Assembly: GCA_011050235.1 (NCBI GenBank)
Contig: DRGC01000093.1
Location: forward strand, 1-63,308
Length of the DNA: 63,308 nt
Direction of reading: 5' to 3'
Source: Phycisphaerae bacterium
GTDB taxonomy: Bacteria; Planctomycetota; Phycisphaerae; SM23-33
This document shows, in pieces, positions 50,034 through 59,833 of the stretch. Made by a program: the position numbers and the translations under genes. The notes beneath the pieces were generated by a model, which did no database searches, was not told where the DNA came from, and saw only the letters and a program-made list of their open reading frames with translations. Each line of letters opens with the position of its first letter. Within the stretch, counting starts at the first letter, position 1.

Positions 50034-51143
50034 TTACATCGCCGCGATGATGGCGTCGGCCATCTCGCTCGTCCCGACGGCGGTCGGGTCGTCGCGATGC
50101 GGCTTCATGTCGTAGGTGACCGCCGCGCCTTCGACGATAACGGCGGCAACGGCCCGTTCGAGCGTCGCGGCGGCATCGGGCTCCTGCAGGTGCCGCAGCA
50201 TCAGCATCCCCGAAAGGATCAGCGCCGTCGGGTTGACCTTGTTGAGGCCCTTGTACTTGGGGGCCGACCCGTGGGTGGCCTCGAAGACCGCCCCGTTCTC
50301 GCCGATATTCGCCCCCGGCGCTACCCCCAGCCCGCCGACCAGACCCGCACACAGGTCGCTGATAATGTCGCCGTAGAGGTTCTCCGTCACCAGCACGTCG
50401 TACAGCTCGGGCTTTTGCACCAACTGCATGCACATGTTGTCGATCAGCCGCTCCTCGAACTCGATGTCGGTGTACTTGGCCGCGACGGACTCGGCGACTT
50501 CCTTAAACAGCCCGTCGGTGTGCTTCATAATATTGGCCTTATGGATGGCGGTGACCTTCCGCCGGCCGTTCGCGCGGGCGTAGTCGAACGCGAACCGAAC
50601 GATCCGCTCGCTGTTCTCGACGCTGATGGGCTTGATCGACAGGCCCGTCGTCTCCGGGCTGGTGCGAATCTGCCTGTCGGTGGCGAGGCGGTTGATCTCG
50701 CCGATCAGCTCGGCGGTGGCCGGTTGGCCTTTGGCGAACTCGACGCCGGCGTAGAGGTCCTCGCAGTTCTCGCGGACGACGACCAGGTCGATGTTCTCGT
50801 AGCGGCTGCGGACGCCGGGGTAGCTCTTGCATGGGCGAAGGCACGCATACAGATCCAGCGTCTGACGGAGCAGAACGTTGACCGACCGAAACCCCTCGCC
50901 GATGGGCGTCGTAATGGGGGCCTTGAGCGTGACGTCGGTATCGCGGACGGACTGAATGGTGGCCTCGGGCATGGGCGTGCCCTGCGCCTCCATCACGTCC
51001 ACGCCCGCCTCGCAGAGGGCCCACTCGATCCGCCCCGCGCCGGGGGTCTTTTCCAAGGCCGCGTCGACGCATCGCCGCCCCGCAGCCGCCAACTCCGGCC
51101 CGACGCCGTCACCCGTAATCAATGTTGCGCTATGTACCGTCAT
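50034..51143 (-). CDS. NAD-dependent isocitrate/isopropylmalate dehydrogenase family protein
   Basis: A 369-residue beta-decarboxylating dehydrogenase. [12 protein letters not shown] opens the fold; [49 protein letters not shown] and [11 protein letters not shown] follow. The EDLYAGVEF stretch and the absence of the isopropylmalate-type loop favour NAD-type isocitrate dehydrogenase, but isopropylmalate or homoisocitrate activity is not excluded. GGAG precedes ATG 51143. No TCA or leucine genes are adjacent. Confidence 0.88.
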   Translation of the reverse strand: MTVHSATLITGDGVGPELAAAGRRCVDAALEKTPGAGRIEWALCEAGVDVMEAQGTPMPEATIQSVRDTDVTLKAPITTPIGEGFRSVNVLLRQTLDLYACLRPCKSYPGVRSRYENIDLVVVRENCEDLYAGVEFAKGQPATAELIGEINRLATDRQIRTSPETTGLSIKPISVENSERIVRFAFDYARANGRRKVTAIHKANIMKHTDGLFKEVAESVAAKYTDIEFEERLIDNMCMQLVQKPELYDVLVTENLYGDIISDLCAGLVGGLGVAPGANIGENGAVFEATHGSAPKYKGLNKVNPTALILSGMLMLRHLQEPDAAATLERAVAAVIVEGAAVTYDMKPHRDDPTAVGTSEMADAIIAAM

Positions 51144-51261
51144 GACAAAGCTCCAACGCCCGCCCATCCCAGTCGGCAGGCAAAGCGAGGCATGCTATCA
51201 GTCCTCCACCCCGGCGTCAACCGGATGGCAAGGAACGGGAACCGAGGCGCCAACCCCCCCC

Positions 51262-51293
51262 AAAGGCCACGCATAGCCATGCGTGGCTTTCTT
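51262..51293. terminator. Bidirectional terminator-like hairpin
   Basis: AAAGGCCACGCA (51262-51273), loop TAGCCA, TGCGTGGCTTT (51280-51290) with CTT following. The stem is 8 bp perfect, extended by A-T and G-T pairs, with T's on the + side and A's (T's on the - strand) on the other. Its position between two divergent genes is unexpected for a terminator. Confidence 0.55.
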
Positions 51294-51506
51294 CCACACC
51301 GACCATGCCGACCAACCTGAATCAAGTAGGGACGCCCCCTAGGCCACCCGAAACCGCCCAGCCCGGTTACTCCGCCGCATTCCGCAGTTCACGGCTCCCA
51401 TGCGTGGGCCCGTAAGATGCGCCCCTTCATGCACACTCCTCAAGGAATTGCACGCCCCACGAACTTTCCTCGGGAACGTCCGGCAGTTATACGAAGAGGT
51501 GGGGAC

Positions 51507-51535
51507 TTGACATACCTGGCCCGGACAGTGAAGAT
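51507..51535 (+). promoter_or_regulatory. Promoter of the gld-like ABC operon
   Basis: A perfect TTGACA (51507-51512), 17-bp spacer, GAAGAT (51530-51535, 3 of 6). The start codon at 51580 lies 44 nt downstream with GAGGGG just before it. Confidence 0.4.
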
Positions 51536-51579
51536 GGCCGCAACTTCAGGCGGCAGGGAAGCCCGAGGGGACCGGCACG

Positions 51580-52572
51580 ATGCCGCCAACGAATGGGTCA
51601 CCGATGATCGACGTCAAGAATCTCACCAAATGGTACGGCCCGGTGCTCGCGGTGGATGATATATCCTTCCACGTGGACCGCGGCCAGATCGTGGGTTTTC
51701 TCGGGCCCAACGGGGCAGGCAAGAGCACGACACTTCGGATCCTGACGAGCTTTCTGCCCGCCACCGGCGGCAAGGCGACCGTGGCGGGCTTCGATGTCCT
51801 GGCCGAGTCGATGGAGGTCCGCCGCCGCATCGGCTACATGCCCGAATCGGTCCCGCTGTACGGGGAGATGCGGGTGCGCGAATACCTGACCTACCGCGCC
51901 GCCCTGCGGGAGATCCCCCGCCGCGAGCGTCGCGCCGCCGTCGACCGCGTCGCCCAGCGCTGCTGGCTGAGCGAGCCGGAAGACATGATGCGCCGCCGGC
52001 TGGACCAGCTCTCGCGCGGCTACAAGCAGCGCGTGGGCCTGGCCGACGTGCTGCTGCACAACCCCCCGGTGCTGATCCTCGATGAACCCACCATCGGCCT
52101 GGACCCCGCCCAGATCCGGGCCATGCGCGACCTGATCACCGGCCTGGCCGCCGAGCACACCGTTATCCTGTCCAGCCACATTCTCGCCGAGGTCGAGCAG
52201 ACCTGCAGCCACCTGATCATTATCGCCGGCGGGCGGATCGTCGCGGCCGGCACGTCCGGGGAGTTGCGCCAGCGGGTGATCGGTCCCAACCGCATCATCA
52301 CCGAAATGAAAGGCGCCGAGCCGAACGTCCTGGCCGCCGACGTGGGCGGCCTCGACAGCGTTGGCGACGTCCAGGTCCAGCGAGCGGGCAACTGGACGCG
52401 GCTGATGATTGCCGCCAACGACGATTCGGATCCGCGATCGGCCATCTTCCAGTTGGCCGCCAAGAAGGACTACACCATCCGCGAGCTGCGCCGCGAGGTC
52501 GCCTCGCTGGAAGACTTCTTCGTCCAGATCACCTACGAGCAGAACACCCAAACGACCGACCAGTCGGCCTGA
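51580..52572 (+). CDS. ABC transporter ATP-binding protein, GldA-like
   Basis: A 330-residue ATPase: Walker A GFLGPNGAGKSTTLRIL, Q-loop GYMPESVPLYGEM, signature LSRGYKQRV, Walker B VLILDEPTIGLDP, H-loop ILSSHILAEVEQ. The C-terminal ~90 residues form the extra domain of GldA/DrrA-like subunits. Together with the next two genes it resembles the GldAFG set of Bacteroidota gliding bacteria; in Planctomycetota the function is unknown. ATG 51580 has GAGGGG 8 nt upstream; ATG 51604 is an alternative. Confidence 0.88.
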   Translation: MPPTNGSPMIDVKNLTKWYGPVLAVDDISFHVDRGQIVGFLGPNGAGKSTTLRILTSFLPATGGKATVAGFDVLAESMEVRRRIGYMPESVPLYGEMRVREYLTYRAALREIPRRERRAAVDRVAQRCWLSEPEDMMRRRLDQLSRGYKQRVGLADVLLHNPPVLILDEPTIGLDPAQIRAMRDLITGLAAEHTVILSSHILAEVEQTCSHLIIIAGGRIVAAGTSGELRQRVIGPNRIITEMKGAEPNVLAADVGGLDSVGDVQVQRAGNWTRLMIAANDDSDPRSAIFQLAAKKDYTIRELRREVASLEDFFVQITYEQNTQTTDQSA

Positions 52573-52591
52573 CAGACCCCAGGAGCCGCGA

Positions 52592-53308
52592 ATGCGAAAG
52601 ACGCTCATCATCGCCCGTCGCGAACTGGCTGCTTATTTCGTCTCCCCGATGGCCTACGTCATCGGCGGGCTGTTCCTGCTGGCCAGCGCGTTGTGGTTCT
52701 TCCACAGCATTTTCATCCCCGGCCGTCAGGCGTCGCTGCGGCCTTTGTTCGAGGCGATGGCCTACATCCTGACATTCGCGCTGCCCCTGCTGACGATGAG
52801 GCTGGTGGCCGACGAGGTCCACACCGGTACGGTCGAGACGCTCATGACGGCCCCGATTACCGAAGCCCACGTCATCGTGGGCAAGTTCCTGGGCGTGATG
52901 GGATTCTACCTGGCCCTTCTGGCGACGACGCTGGTGCTGCTGGTGCTGATGGCGATCTACGGCCAGCCGGATACGGGCGTGGTGACGATGGGGTATCTGG
53001 GCATGGTGCTGGTCGGCGCGCTGTTCGTGTCGGTGGGGCTGTTCGCCTCGGCGATGACGAGCTACCAGTTGGTGGCCGCCATCGTCGCCGCCGGCATCTG
53101 TGCGGCCATGGTGTTATTGCCGCAGGCCGTCATCGCCACCGGGCTGGCGCCCTGGGACCGGTTGGCCTCCCGGCTGAGTGTGATGATGTACGTCAAGGAC
53201 ACGGCCCGCGGCGTGTTCGACACGCGCGGCGTGATTTTCTTCGTGACGACGTCTGCGGTCTTCCTGTATCTGAGCATCAAGACAATGGAGTCACGACGAT
53301 GGCGATAG
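52592..53308 (+). CDS. ABC-2 type permease, GldF-like
   Basis: A 238-residue membrane protein with about six spans. It begins MRKTLIIARRELAAYFVSP, a typical GldF/ABC-2 start, and has LLTMRLVADEVHTGTVETLM, the DExxxGT motif of this subunit type. AGGAG lies 8 nt before ATG 52592. Its end overlaps the next gene by 10 bp. It should form the membrane channel for the GldA-like ATPase. Confidence 0.88.
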   Translation: MRKTLIIARRELAAYFVSPMAYVIGGLFLLASALWFFHSIFIPGRQASLRPLFEAMAYILTFALPLLTMRLVADEVHTGTVETLMTAPITEAHVIVGKFLGVMGFYLALLATTLVLLVLMAIYGQPDTGVVTMGYLGMVLVGALFVSVGLFASAMTSYQLVAAIVAAGICAAMVLLPQAVIATGLAPWDRLASRLSVMMYVKDTARGVFDTRGVIFFVTTSAVFLYLSIKTMESRRWR

Positions 53309-56300
53309 CGCCTTCCGACTCGGCCTCCCGCGCCCGATCGGGCAGGGAGATGCTCCTCGCCCAGCCGACCCGACTGGCGGCGATGGTGGCTGTCGTCGTC
53401 GGCCTGGCTGGCGCGGCGATCCTGGTGGTTCACATGGCGGGCAACCGCCAGCAGCCCGCCGAGTTGACCGCCTATCAGGCGGTCTGGGCGGCCCTGCTAT
53501 GCGCGACGGCCGTGCTGGCGCTGTTGCTGCTGGCCCGGGAGGTCTGGGCCCAGAAACTGCTGCTGACATGCAGCTCGCTGCTGGCGGTCGCCGCGATCGT
53601 CCACGGGCTGGGGGCGCTGCTGTGGGGCAGCCAGTCGTGGTGGGCGTTGGGCCTGCCCGCCCTGAAGGTCGTCCCGGTGGTCGGGATCGGCTCGGCCGTC
53701 TGCGCCCTGCTGCTGGTTCGGGCTTCGGCGCCGGGGTCGCGACTGCGATACGCCTCGGTGGTGACCCTATCGGCGGCGGTGGCGATCGCCCTGGCCGCGA
53801 CGGTCAACCTGATCGCCCAGAAAGACTATGTCCGCCGCTCGGTGGAAACGCTTGGGCGGTTTGGCCTCAGCGACCGTCTCAAGCGCGTCGTCGAGTCGCT
53901 CGATGAGCCGGTCACGCTGACGTGCGCTTACACATCCACCGACCCGCGGCGCAAGGGCAGCGAGTACGGCCCGCGCGTGCTGGAGTTGCTCAACGACATG
54001 GGCGAGCACAGCCGGCGGCACAACAAACAGATCACCGTGATCAACGCCGCCAACGACGTCGAGCGCGCCAAGGCGATCCGCAACCTCAGCCGCCAACTCA
54101 GCGAGAAGGCGGGCCAGCACCGAACGTTCCTTCAGCGGTTCGCCGATGAGGGCGACCGACTGGCCCCGGCGGCGTTGGCCAGCGCCCAGCAATGGGACGC
54201 CTTGCCCAAGGACGCGTACCTGCGGGCGTGGATGGTCCACGGAACGCTGATCCAGCAGTTGGCCCAAACGGCCGAACGACTGTCAACGCAGGCGAAGATC
54301 GTCCGCAGCAAGCTGCGCATTTCGGCGCTGCCCGACTATGCGACGTTGGCGGACCAGTCGGTCAAGGCGCTGACCGACTCGGCCACCTCGCTGGGGATGT
54401 CGGCCGACCAGTTGCGGAGAATCCGGGCCATACCCGAGACCGTCCGCGCCAATCGCGCCAAGACCCTCAAAGGGCTGACTCGCTGCACCAAGGCCGCCCG
54501 GGCCATTCTCGAGACCGTCGGCCAGGTCGACGACCCCATGCCGTCGCGCCCGGCCGGCGTACTGCGAAAGTTCGTTCGCCAGGCCCGCGAGTTGGCCGCC
54601 GCGTCACAGGCTACCGGGCGCCTGCTGGCCGAGATCGCCGGCAAAGACGACGCCCAATTGCTCAACACGTGCGAGGCCTGGATGCTGTGGCAGACCGTCG
54701 AGCGGCAGCGCGTGCCGCTGATGTCGCCGGCGGAACTGTACCTCTATAACAGCGGCCTGCTGGCCAACCGCGCCGACCGGGTCGAGCAAACGATCACCGC
54801 CGTCAAGGACGAGTTCCTGCCCCCGCTGCTGGAGGAAATGCGCCGCGACGCCGTGACGCTGGTGAGCGGATATGTCGGCTCGGACGAGCTGATCCGAAAG
54901 AAGATCGACTGGCTGGCCCAGCCGAGCGAGGACCTGGACGCCTTCCTGGCCAAGGCCCTGGACGAGACTCTGGTCGTCGGCGTGCTGGCACCGCTGGCGG
55001 ATCTGCTCAGCGCCGGCGAGAAGCTGCCGAAACTCGAGACCAGCGACCTGGCCGACCAGGCGGCCGGAGAGAACATCGTCATCATCGAAGTCGGCGACCG
55101 CCGCGAAATCGTGCCCTTCGAAGCGGTCTGGCCGCTGACGATCGAACGCATGAGCGCCTTCAGCGCCGAGGAGGTCCCCCGCCAGTTCCATGGCGACGTC
55201 GCCATCGGCTCGAAATTGCTGGCCATGACCCAGCCCCCGTTGGCCACAGTGGTGATCACATACTATGAACCCGCGCCGGACCCCCGAGCCCCCGCCAGCA
55301 CCCCCACACCCGCCATCCGGCCCGCCGATCTCTCCGCGCTGCAGCGCCGCCTGCAGGAGGCGAACTTCCGCGTCGAGCAGTGGAACCTCACCGATGCGGC
55401 GCCACGGTCTCTGGCCGCCAAGGCGGACGAACCGCCCGAAGCGGGCGATGAGGAGCTCCCCCGGATCCTGCTGGTTCTGCCGTCGCCGGAGTTCATGCCC
55501 CCCGGCCTGGCCGCCCTGCAACGGTTCAAAGCATCGCCTCTGGTCAAGGTCAAGCAGGCCATCGATACGGGCGTCCCAGCCGTATTTCTGACGAACTACC
55601 AGTGGCCGCGACCGCTACGGAACCAGTGGCCCAGTCTCATCATGGCCCAGGTCCACGACGCGTTCGGCGCTTACCTCAACGGCGAGTGGGGCATCGAGGT
55701 GCTCGGCGATTACCGGATTCTCGAGACGGTCCCCGACAAGGACGTCCCCGGCCGGTTCCGTATCAGCCCCCAGCGATTCTACTATCTGGCGTTGTCGTTG
55801 TTCACCGACCATCCGATCGGGCGCCCGCTGCAGGGCCAGAGAATGTTGTGGCGTGAGCTGTGTCCGCTGCAGTTGGCCAAGAGCCCCCCGCCCGGCGTCC
55901 GGACCGAGGTGCTACTGGCCGTCCCGCCCGCCTGGAGACCCAACGTCTGGGCCACCAGTCGTTTGCTAGAGTTCATCGATCAGGTCCGCGGCCAGGAAGG
56001 CAGCCTGATCGAGCCGAACTACGATGCCGGCGACATCGCCATTCCCGACGACGTCGGCCTGCCGGTCGCCGTCGCCGCCACGCGGGAAGGCCCCGCGCCG
56101 ACTGCGACCGCCCCGTCGGACGCCACCCCGTCGACCCCGCCCGTTCGGATCGTCGTGCTAACCGTCGGCGAGTCGGTCATTAACGACCACCTCGACGGGC
56201 GCGTCTCCGAGATAGACCGCTCCGGCAGTATGATCTTCACCGATCCGCCCCGCGCCAACGCCGACCTGGTGATTAACAGCATCTATTGGGTCATCGGCCG

Positions 56301-56454
56301 AGATCAGGATATCGCCGCCGCCGCTGCAGCGAACCAGCCGATCCAAGCCGTCAGCCGCACCACGCGCGCCCTGCTGTGGGTCGCATGCGTCGTCGTCGCG
56401 CCGCTGGTCATCCTGGCCGCCGGCGGTATTGTTATGCTGGTCCGTCGACGCTAG
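53299..56454 (+). CDS. GldG-like large membrane protein
   Basis: A 1051-residue protein. Residues 1-180 hold about five to six membrane spans; the middle is a soluble domain with coiled-coil-like stretches and a GldG-type region beginning QKDYVRRSVETLGRFGLSD; a last membrane helix sits at the C-terminus (ALLWVACVVVAPLVILAAGG). It is about twice the length of usual GldG proteins. The ATG at 53299 is preferred because GGAG is 8 nt upstream; a frame open to 52693 overlaps the permease gene. Role in export, adhesion or gliding is inference. Confidence 0.72.
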   Translation: MAIAPSDSASRARSGREMLLAQPTRLAAMVAVVVGLAGAAILVVHMAGNRQQPAELTAYQAVWAALLCATAVLALLLLAREVWAQKLLLTCSSLLAVAAIVHGLGALLWGSQSWWALGLPALKVVPVVGIGSAVCALLLVRASAPGSRLRYASVVTLSAAVAIALAATVNLIAQKDYVRRSVETLGRFGLSDRLKRVVESLDEPVTLTCAYTSTDPRRKGSEYGPRVLELLNDMGEHSRRHNKQITVINAANDVERAKAIRNLSRQLSEKAGQHRTFLQRFADEGDRLAPAALASAQQWDALPKDAYLRAWMVHGTLIQQLAQTAERLSTQAKIVRSKLRISALPDYATLADQSVKALTDSATSLGMSADQLRRIRAIPETVRANRAKTLKGLTRCTKAARAILETVGQVDDPMPSRPAGVLRKFVRQARELAAASQATGRLLAEIAGKDDAQLLNTCEAWMLWQTVERQRVPLMSPAELYLYNSGLLANRADRVEQTITAVKDEFLPPLLEEMRRDAVTLVSGYVGSDELIRKKIDWLAQPSEDLDAFLAKALDETLVVGVLAPLADLLSAGEKLPKLETSDLADQAAGENIVIIEVGDRREIVPFEAVWPLTIERMSAFSAEEVPRQFHGDVAIGSKLLAMTQPPLATVVITYYEPAPDPRAPASTPTPAIRPADLSALQRRLQEANFRVEQWNLTDAAPRSLAAKADEPPEAGDEELPRILLVLPSPEFMPPGLAALQRFKASPLVKVKQAIDTGVPAVFLTNYQWPRPLRNQWPSLIMAQVHDAFGAYLNGEWGIEVLGDYRILETVPDKDVPGRFRISPQRFYYLALSLFTDHPIGRPLQGQRMLWRELCPLQLAKSPPPGVRTEVLLAVPPAWRPNVWATSRLLEFIDQVRGQEGSLIEPNYDAGDIAIPDDVGLPVAVAATREGPAPTATAPSDATPSTPPVRIVVLTVGESVINDHLDGRVSEIDRSGSMIFTDPPRANADLVINSIYWVIGRDQDIAAAAAANQPIQAVSRTTRALLWVACVVVAPLVILAAGGIVMLVRRR

Positions 56455-56487
56455 CTGCGCCGGCCGACACCTGGGAGCCAAGAGCCG

Positions 56488-58707
56488 ATGAAGCCGCGAA
56501 CTGGTATCGTGTTGGGGGTGCTTCTGGCCATGTGTGCGGGCTACGTGATCGTGCGGCACACGGACCTCTTCGAGAGCCCATCCGCCAAGAGCGGGCTGGT
56601 CTTCGGCCGCACGCTGAAGGATATCCGCCAGATCCGCATCGTCGACGACACCGGCAGCGCGATGGCGTTCGTTCGACAGGACGGGCGATGGCGCCTGACG
56701 GCCCCACTGGCGGCGCCGGCCGATGACCAAGCCGTCGCTGAGATCGTGGGCGTATTGGCGGACCTCACCAGCGAGCGGGCCCTGCCGCCATCGGACAAGC
56801 CCGAGCAAACGGCCATGACCGGCCTGGGCCGCCCCATGTGGACGATCCAACTCACAGCCCGCGACGGCGCCCACACACTGTTGATCGGCCAACAGGCCCT
56901 GAAGCTCGGCTCGTTGACGACCGAAACGTACGTCCAGGTCGCCGACACGCCGACCCCCCAACCCATCCACGCCGTTGCGACCGATTTCGAGCCCCTGCTG
57001 CGACGCCCGTTGAAGGACTTCCGCGACAAAACGCTTGTGAGCGTCCCGATGGACCGGGCGAAACGCGTGACCGTCGAAGGCAAGCGCCGCTTCAGCCTGC
57101 ATCGTGATGCCGACGGCTGGCGGATCGTGACCGATCGGTTCGATGCCGCCGCCGCTATTGGCGCCGCCCGGGACCTGGTGGCCGCATGCACGGGGGTGAC
57201 CGCCGTCGACTTCGCCGACGAAACGGAAGACCTCGGACGCTACGGACTCGAGCCGGGCAAGCAGCGTCTGTCCGTGACGATCGAGTTGTCGGAGCCGGAC
57301 GAGACGATCACGCTGCTGCTGGGTCGTCCCATCGGCAAGGCCGTATACGCCAAGCGGGCCGACCGGTCCGACGTCGTGCTGGTCGCCAACAGCCTGCTGG
57401 ATGACCTCCAGCCGGATCCGGCCATACTGCGCGACCGGCGGGTGCTGACGCTTGCGCCCGGAGCGGTCTCGCAGATCAAGATCACCGGGGCCAGCGACGG
57501 CCCGATCGACCTGGTCCGCAGTCAAGGGCAGTGGCGTCTGCTGGCCCCGCTGGCGCGCCCGGCCAACGGCCAAGCGGTCGAGGCGCTGCTGGCGCACATC
57601 ACCCGCCTGCAAGCCCGACGCATTCACGACAATGTCATCGCACCTGGCGCCTTTGGGCTGGATGAGCCTGCCGCCGAAGTGACGCTGTACCTGGCCGATT
57701 CAACCCGGCGGCGGATCCTGCGCCTGGGCGGCAAGAACAAGGAGGACCACACCGTCTGCGCTCGCGTCGACGAGGAACCAACCGTGATGGAGATTTCGGC
57801 CGACGACGCTGAGCGGTTGTTGGCCTCAGCGGCGCGGTATTGCGGCACGACGCTGCTGGCGACGCCGCCCGATACCGCCATCACCCGCCTGGTGCTGCAG
57901 CGCGGCAAGGAGATCGTCGTGCTTCAGCGCGACTCGGCCGACGTGTGGTCCATGCTCAAACCCCGCCAGGCCCCCGTCAACGACGATGCCACAAAGCGCA
58001 TCCTTCATCACCTCAACGACCTGCAGGCCGACGAGATCGTCGCCATCGCCCCACAGGCCCCCCGCCGCTTCGTCCGCGCCAAGGAAACCGTCTCCGTCAC
58101 CGTCACGGCCACGGCCGCCAGCGCCGACTCGCCGGTGCAAGAGGGCATCAGCCACGTGCTGCGCGTTGTGCGCCTGACCGGCGAGAAGAACCCCAAGGGC
58201 GTTTTCGCATGGCTGACGGGCAGCGAACCGGCCGTCATCGGGCGAGTGAACCCCCGCCTGTTAGACATCCTGCAGGCCGACCTGCGCAGCACGGTGATCT
58301 GGCAGACGCCACCTGAGACGGTCGACGCCCTGGAGATTCGCGCCGGCGGGGCGCCGCCGTTGGCGCTGGTCCGCCAGGATGATCGCTGGCAGGTTAAAGA
58401 CCAACCCACCAGCCAGGTCAACGGAAAGAACGTCACCGACTACCTCGCCGCCATTGAACAACTGAAGGCGACGCGGTTCGTGCCGGACTCCGCCGGGCGG
58501 CGCAAGGCGTTCGATCTGCACACGCCCTGGCTGACGGTGGTGATTTCGGCCGGCGGGCGGCAGTACCGGCTGGTGGTTTCAGCCCGAGGCCCCGACGAGC
58601 ACGACCATCGGTATGCAGCCGCCGATCACGTGGACCCGGTGTTCGTGCTGTCGGCCGAGACGGTTGCGGCGCTGACGGTATCACCGGACACGTTTCTGCG
58701 AAACTAG
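56488..58707 (+). CDS. DUF4340 domain-containing protein
   Basis: A 739-residue protein with one N-terminal membrane helix (TGIVLGVLLAMCAGYVIV) and a long periplasmic part made of repeated DUF4340-like modules: IRIVDDTGSAMAFVRQDGRW, then IKITGASDGPIDLVRSQGQW, and later LEIRAGGAPPLALVRQDDRW. This tandem domain regularly follows gldA/F/G-like genes in Planctomycetota and other bacteria; no function is known. The start ATG 56488 is 33 bp after the GldG-like stop, with TGGGAG upstream. Confidence 0.82.
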   Translation: MKPRTGIVLGVLLAMCAGYVIVRHTDLFESPSAKSGLVFGRTLKDIRQIRIVDDTGSAMAFVRQDGRWRLTAPLAAPADDQAVAEIVGVLADLTSERALPPSDKPEQTAMTGLGRPMWTIQLTARDGAHTLLIGQQALKLGSLTTETYVQVADTPTPQPIHAVATDFEPLLRRPLKDFRDKTLVSVPMDRAKRVTVEGKRRFSLHRDADGWRIVTDRFDAAAAIGAARDLVAACTGVTAVDFADETEDLGRYGLEPGKQRLSVTIELSEPDETITLLLGRPIGKAVYAKRADRSDVVLVANSLLDDLQPDPAILRDRRVLTLAPGAVSQIKITGASDGPIDLVRSQGQWRLLAPLARPANGQAVEALLAHITRLQARRIHDNVIAPGAFGLDEPAAEVTLYLADSTRRRILRLGGKNKEDHTVCARVDEEPTVMEISADDAERLLASAARYCGTTLLATPPDTAITRLVLQRGKEIVVLQRDSADVWSMLKPRQAPVNDDATKRILHHLNDLQADEIVAIAPQAPRRFVRAKETVSVTVTATAASADSPVQEGISHVLRVVRLTGEKNPKGVFAWLTGSEPAVIGRVNPRLLDILQADLRSTVIWQTPPETVDALEIRAGGAPPLALVRQDDRWQVKDQPTSQVNGKNVTDYLAAIEQLKATRFVPDSAGRRKAFDLHTPWLTVVISAGGRQYRLVVSARGPDEHDHRYAAADHVDPVFVLSAETVAALTVSPDTFLRN

Positions 58708-58786
58708 AGCCGCCGCGGGGGCGTGTTGGTGAAGATGATGGGCAATAGACGATTCGCCCGGCCGTTTTGCTCTACGGCCCGGCCGG

Positions 58787-58792
58787 CATAAT
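58787..58792 (+). promoter_or_regulatory. -10 element of the secreted-protein gene
   Basis: CATAAT, five of six consensus matches, 26 nt before the ATG at 58819, which has GCAGGAG upstream. The -35 is weak. Confidence 0.35.
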
Positions 58793-58818
58793 ATCGGCCG
58801 TCTGCAGGAGACGTTCCC

Positions 58819-59766
58819 ATGACGCGATCGGCGCTGGTGTTATGCGGGGTGCTCGCCGCAATGACCCTGGCGGGCAACGCCTCGGCGGCGGAGGTGAAGG
58901 ATCCGAAGTTCCTGGAGCTGGTTGAGCGTCTCGAACAGGCCGGCGAGCAATGGCTGGCCGGCACGCTCGAGGAGAAAGCCGAACGCACCCTCCAGAAACA
59001 GCTCAAGTCTCTGCGGTATGACAGCGAGTCGTTGGACGATCTGCGCGCAGCGCTGAACCGCCCGATCACCGACGACACCGTGGCGCTATACGTCAGCACG
59101 CGGCTGATCAAGGGGCTGATGATGTCATCGCCGCAGGTCGCCGCCGAGGGGGCGCCGATCGTGGTCCAGGTCCACCAGCGCCTGGGCACGTTCAAGCCAC
59201 TGAAGCAATACGACAAGAAGATGCTGGCCCGACTAGCCGAGCCCGTCCAGGGGCCCGATGAGACCGACGACCCCTTCGCCCTCCGGCGCCAGCTCGTCGA
59301 AGACCGCCGCCAGGAGAAGCTGCAAGAGGATCGGCTGGTCAAGATACACAACAGCCAGGTCACACGCCTGCAGAAGCAGACCATTTACTTGATGCTGCTG
59401 GCTGACCAGAGGGCCTACGATGAGAAGCTGCTCGACTGGATGGCCGTGGCTGAGAAGAAACGCCTGTGGAGCTATGCGATCATCCTCGGGGGGATTCGCT
59501 CGGCGAGCGAGACGATGACGCGTGATCGAGCGGCTTGGTTTTACGGCAAACTCATGAAGATATGGCGTCCTCGCGATACCAAGAAGTACACCTACACGGA
59601 CCCCGGCGAGGTGACGCTCGAGGCCGCCGCCAACAGCGCCTTCGCCACACACGATGACCGCCCGGCCAGGCGCGTGTTGCAGACGATCAACATTCTGGCC
59701 ACCCAGGCCAAACTGCCCGCCGTGAAGGTCCCCGCCCGCCCCAGGCGATCCAGATCGCGCAGGTAG
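58819..59766 (+). CDS. Secreted protein of unknown function
   Basis: A 315-residue protein with a signal peptide (residues 1-24, cleavage after NASAA). The mature part is helical and charged (FLELVERLEQAGEQW, DRLVKIHNSQVTRLQKQTIY), with no recognisable domain. It begins after its own -10 element and ends 67 bp before aroDE. Its low similarity to known families suggests a lineage-specific protein. Confidence 0.6.
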   Translation: MTRSALVLCGVLAAMTLAGNASAAEVKDPKFLELVERLEQAGEQWLAGTLEEKAERTLQKQLKSLRYDSESLDDLRAALNRPITDDTVALYVSTRLIKGLMMSSPQVAAEGAPIVVQVHQRLGTFKPLKQYDKKMLARLAEPVQGPDETDDPFALRRQLVEDRRQEKLQEDRLVKIHNSQVTRLQKQTIYLMLLADQRAYDEKLLDWMAVAEKKRLWSYAIILGGIRSASETMTRDRAAWFYGKLMKIWRPRDTKKYTYTDPGEVTLEAAANSAFATHDDRPARRVLQTINILATQAKLPAVKVPARPRRSRSRR

Positions 59767-59816
59767 CCTCGGTGATGAGGGGCGCGCCGGCCTGTGGCAA
59801 TTGTCAGCCGTGTTGG

Positions 59817-59822
59817 TATGAT
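59817..59822 (+). promoter_or_regulatory. -10 element close to the aroDE start
   Basis: TATGAT (5 of 6), followed by 11 nt and the ATG at 59834. Transcription would start about 4 nt before the start codon: nearly leaderless, and no Shine-Dalgarno is present. Confidence 0.4.
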
Positions 59823-59833
59823 GTCTGCCGATC

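Larger units (their letters stand above)
51144..51579. other. Gene-free gap between icd-like and gld-like genes
   Basis: About 436 bp between divergent genes. I see a symmetrical hairpin (51262-51293), a promoter for the ABC genes (51507-51535) and no convincing protein. A short open frame at 51417 runs into the ABC gene out of frame and is not supported. Confidence 0.5.
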
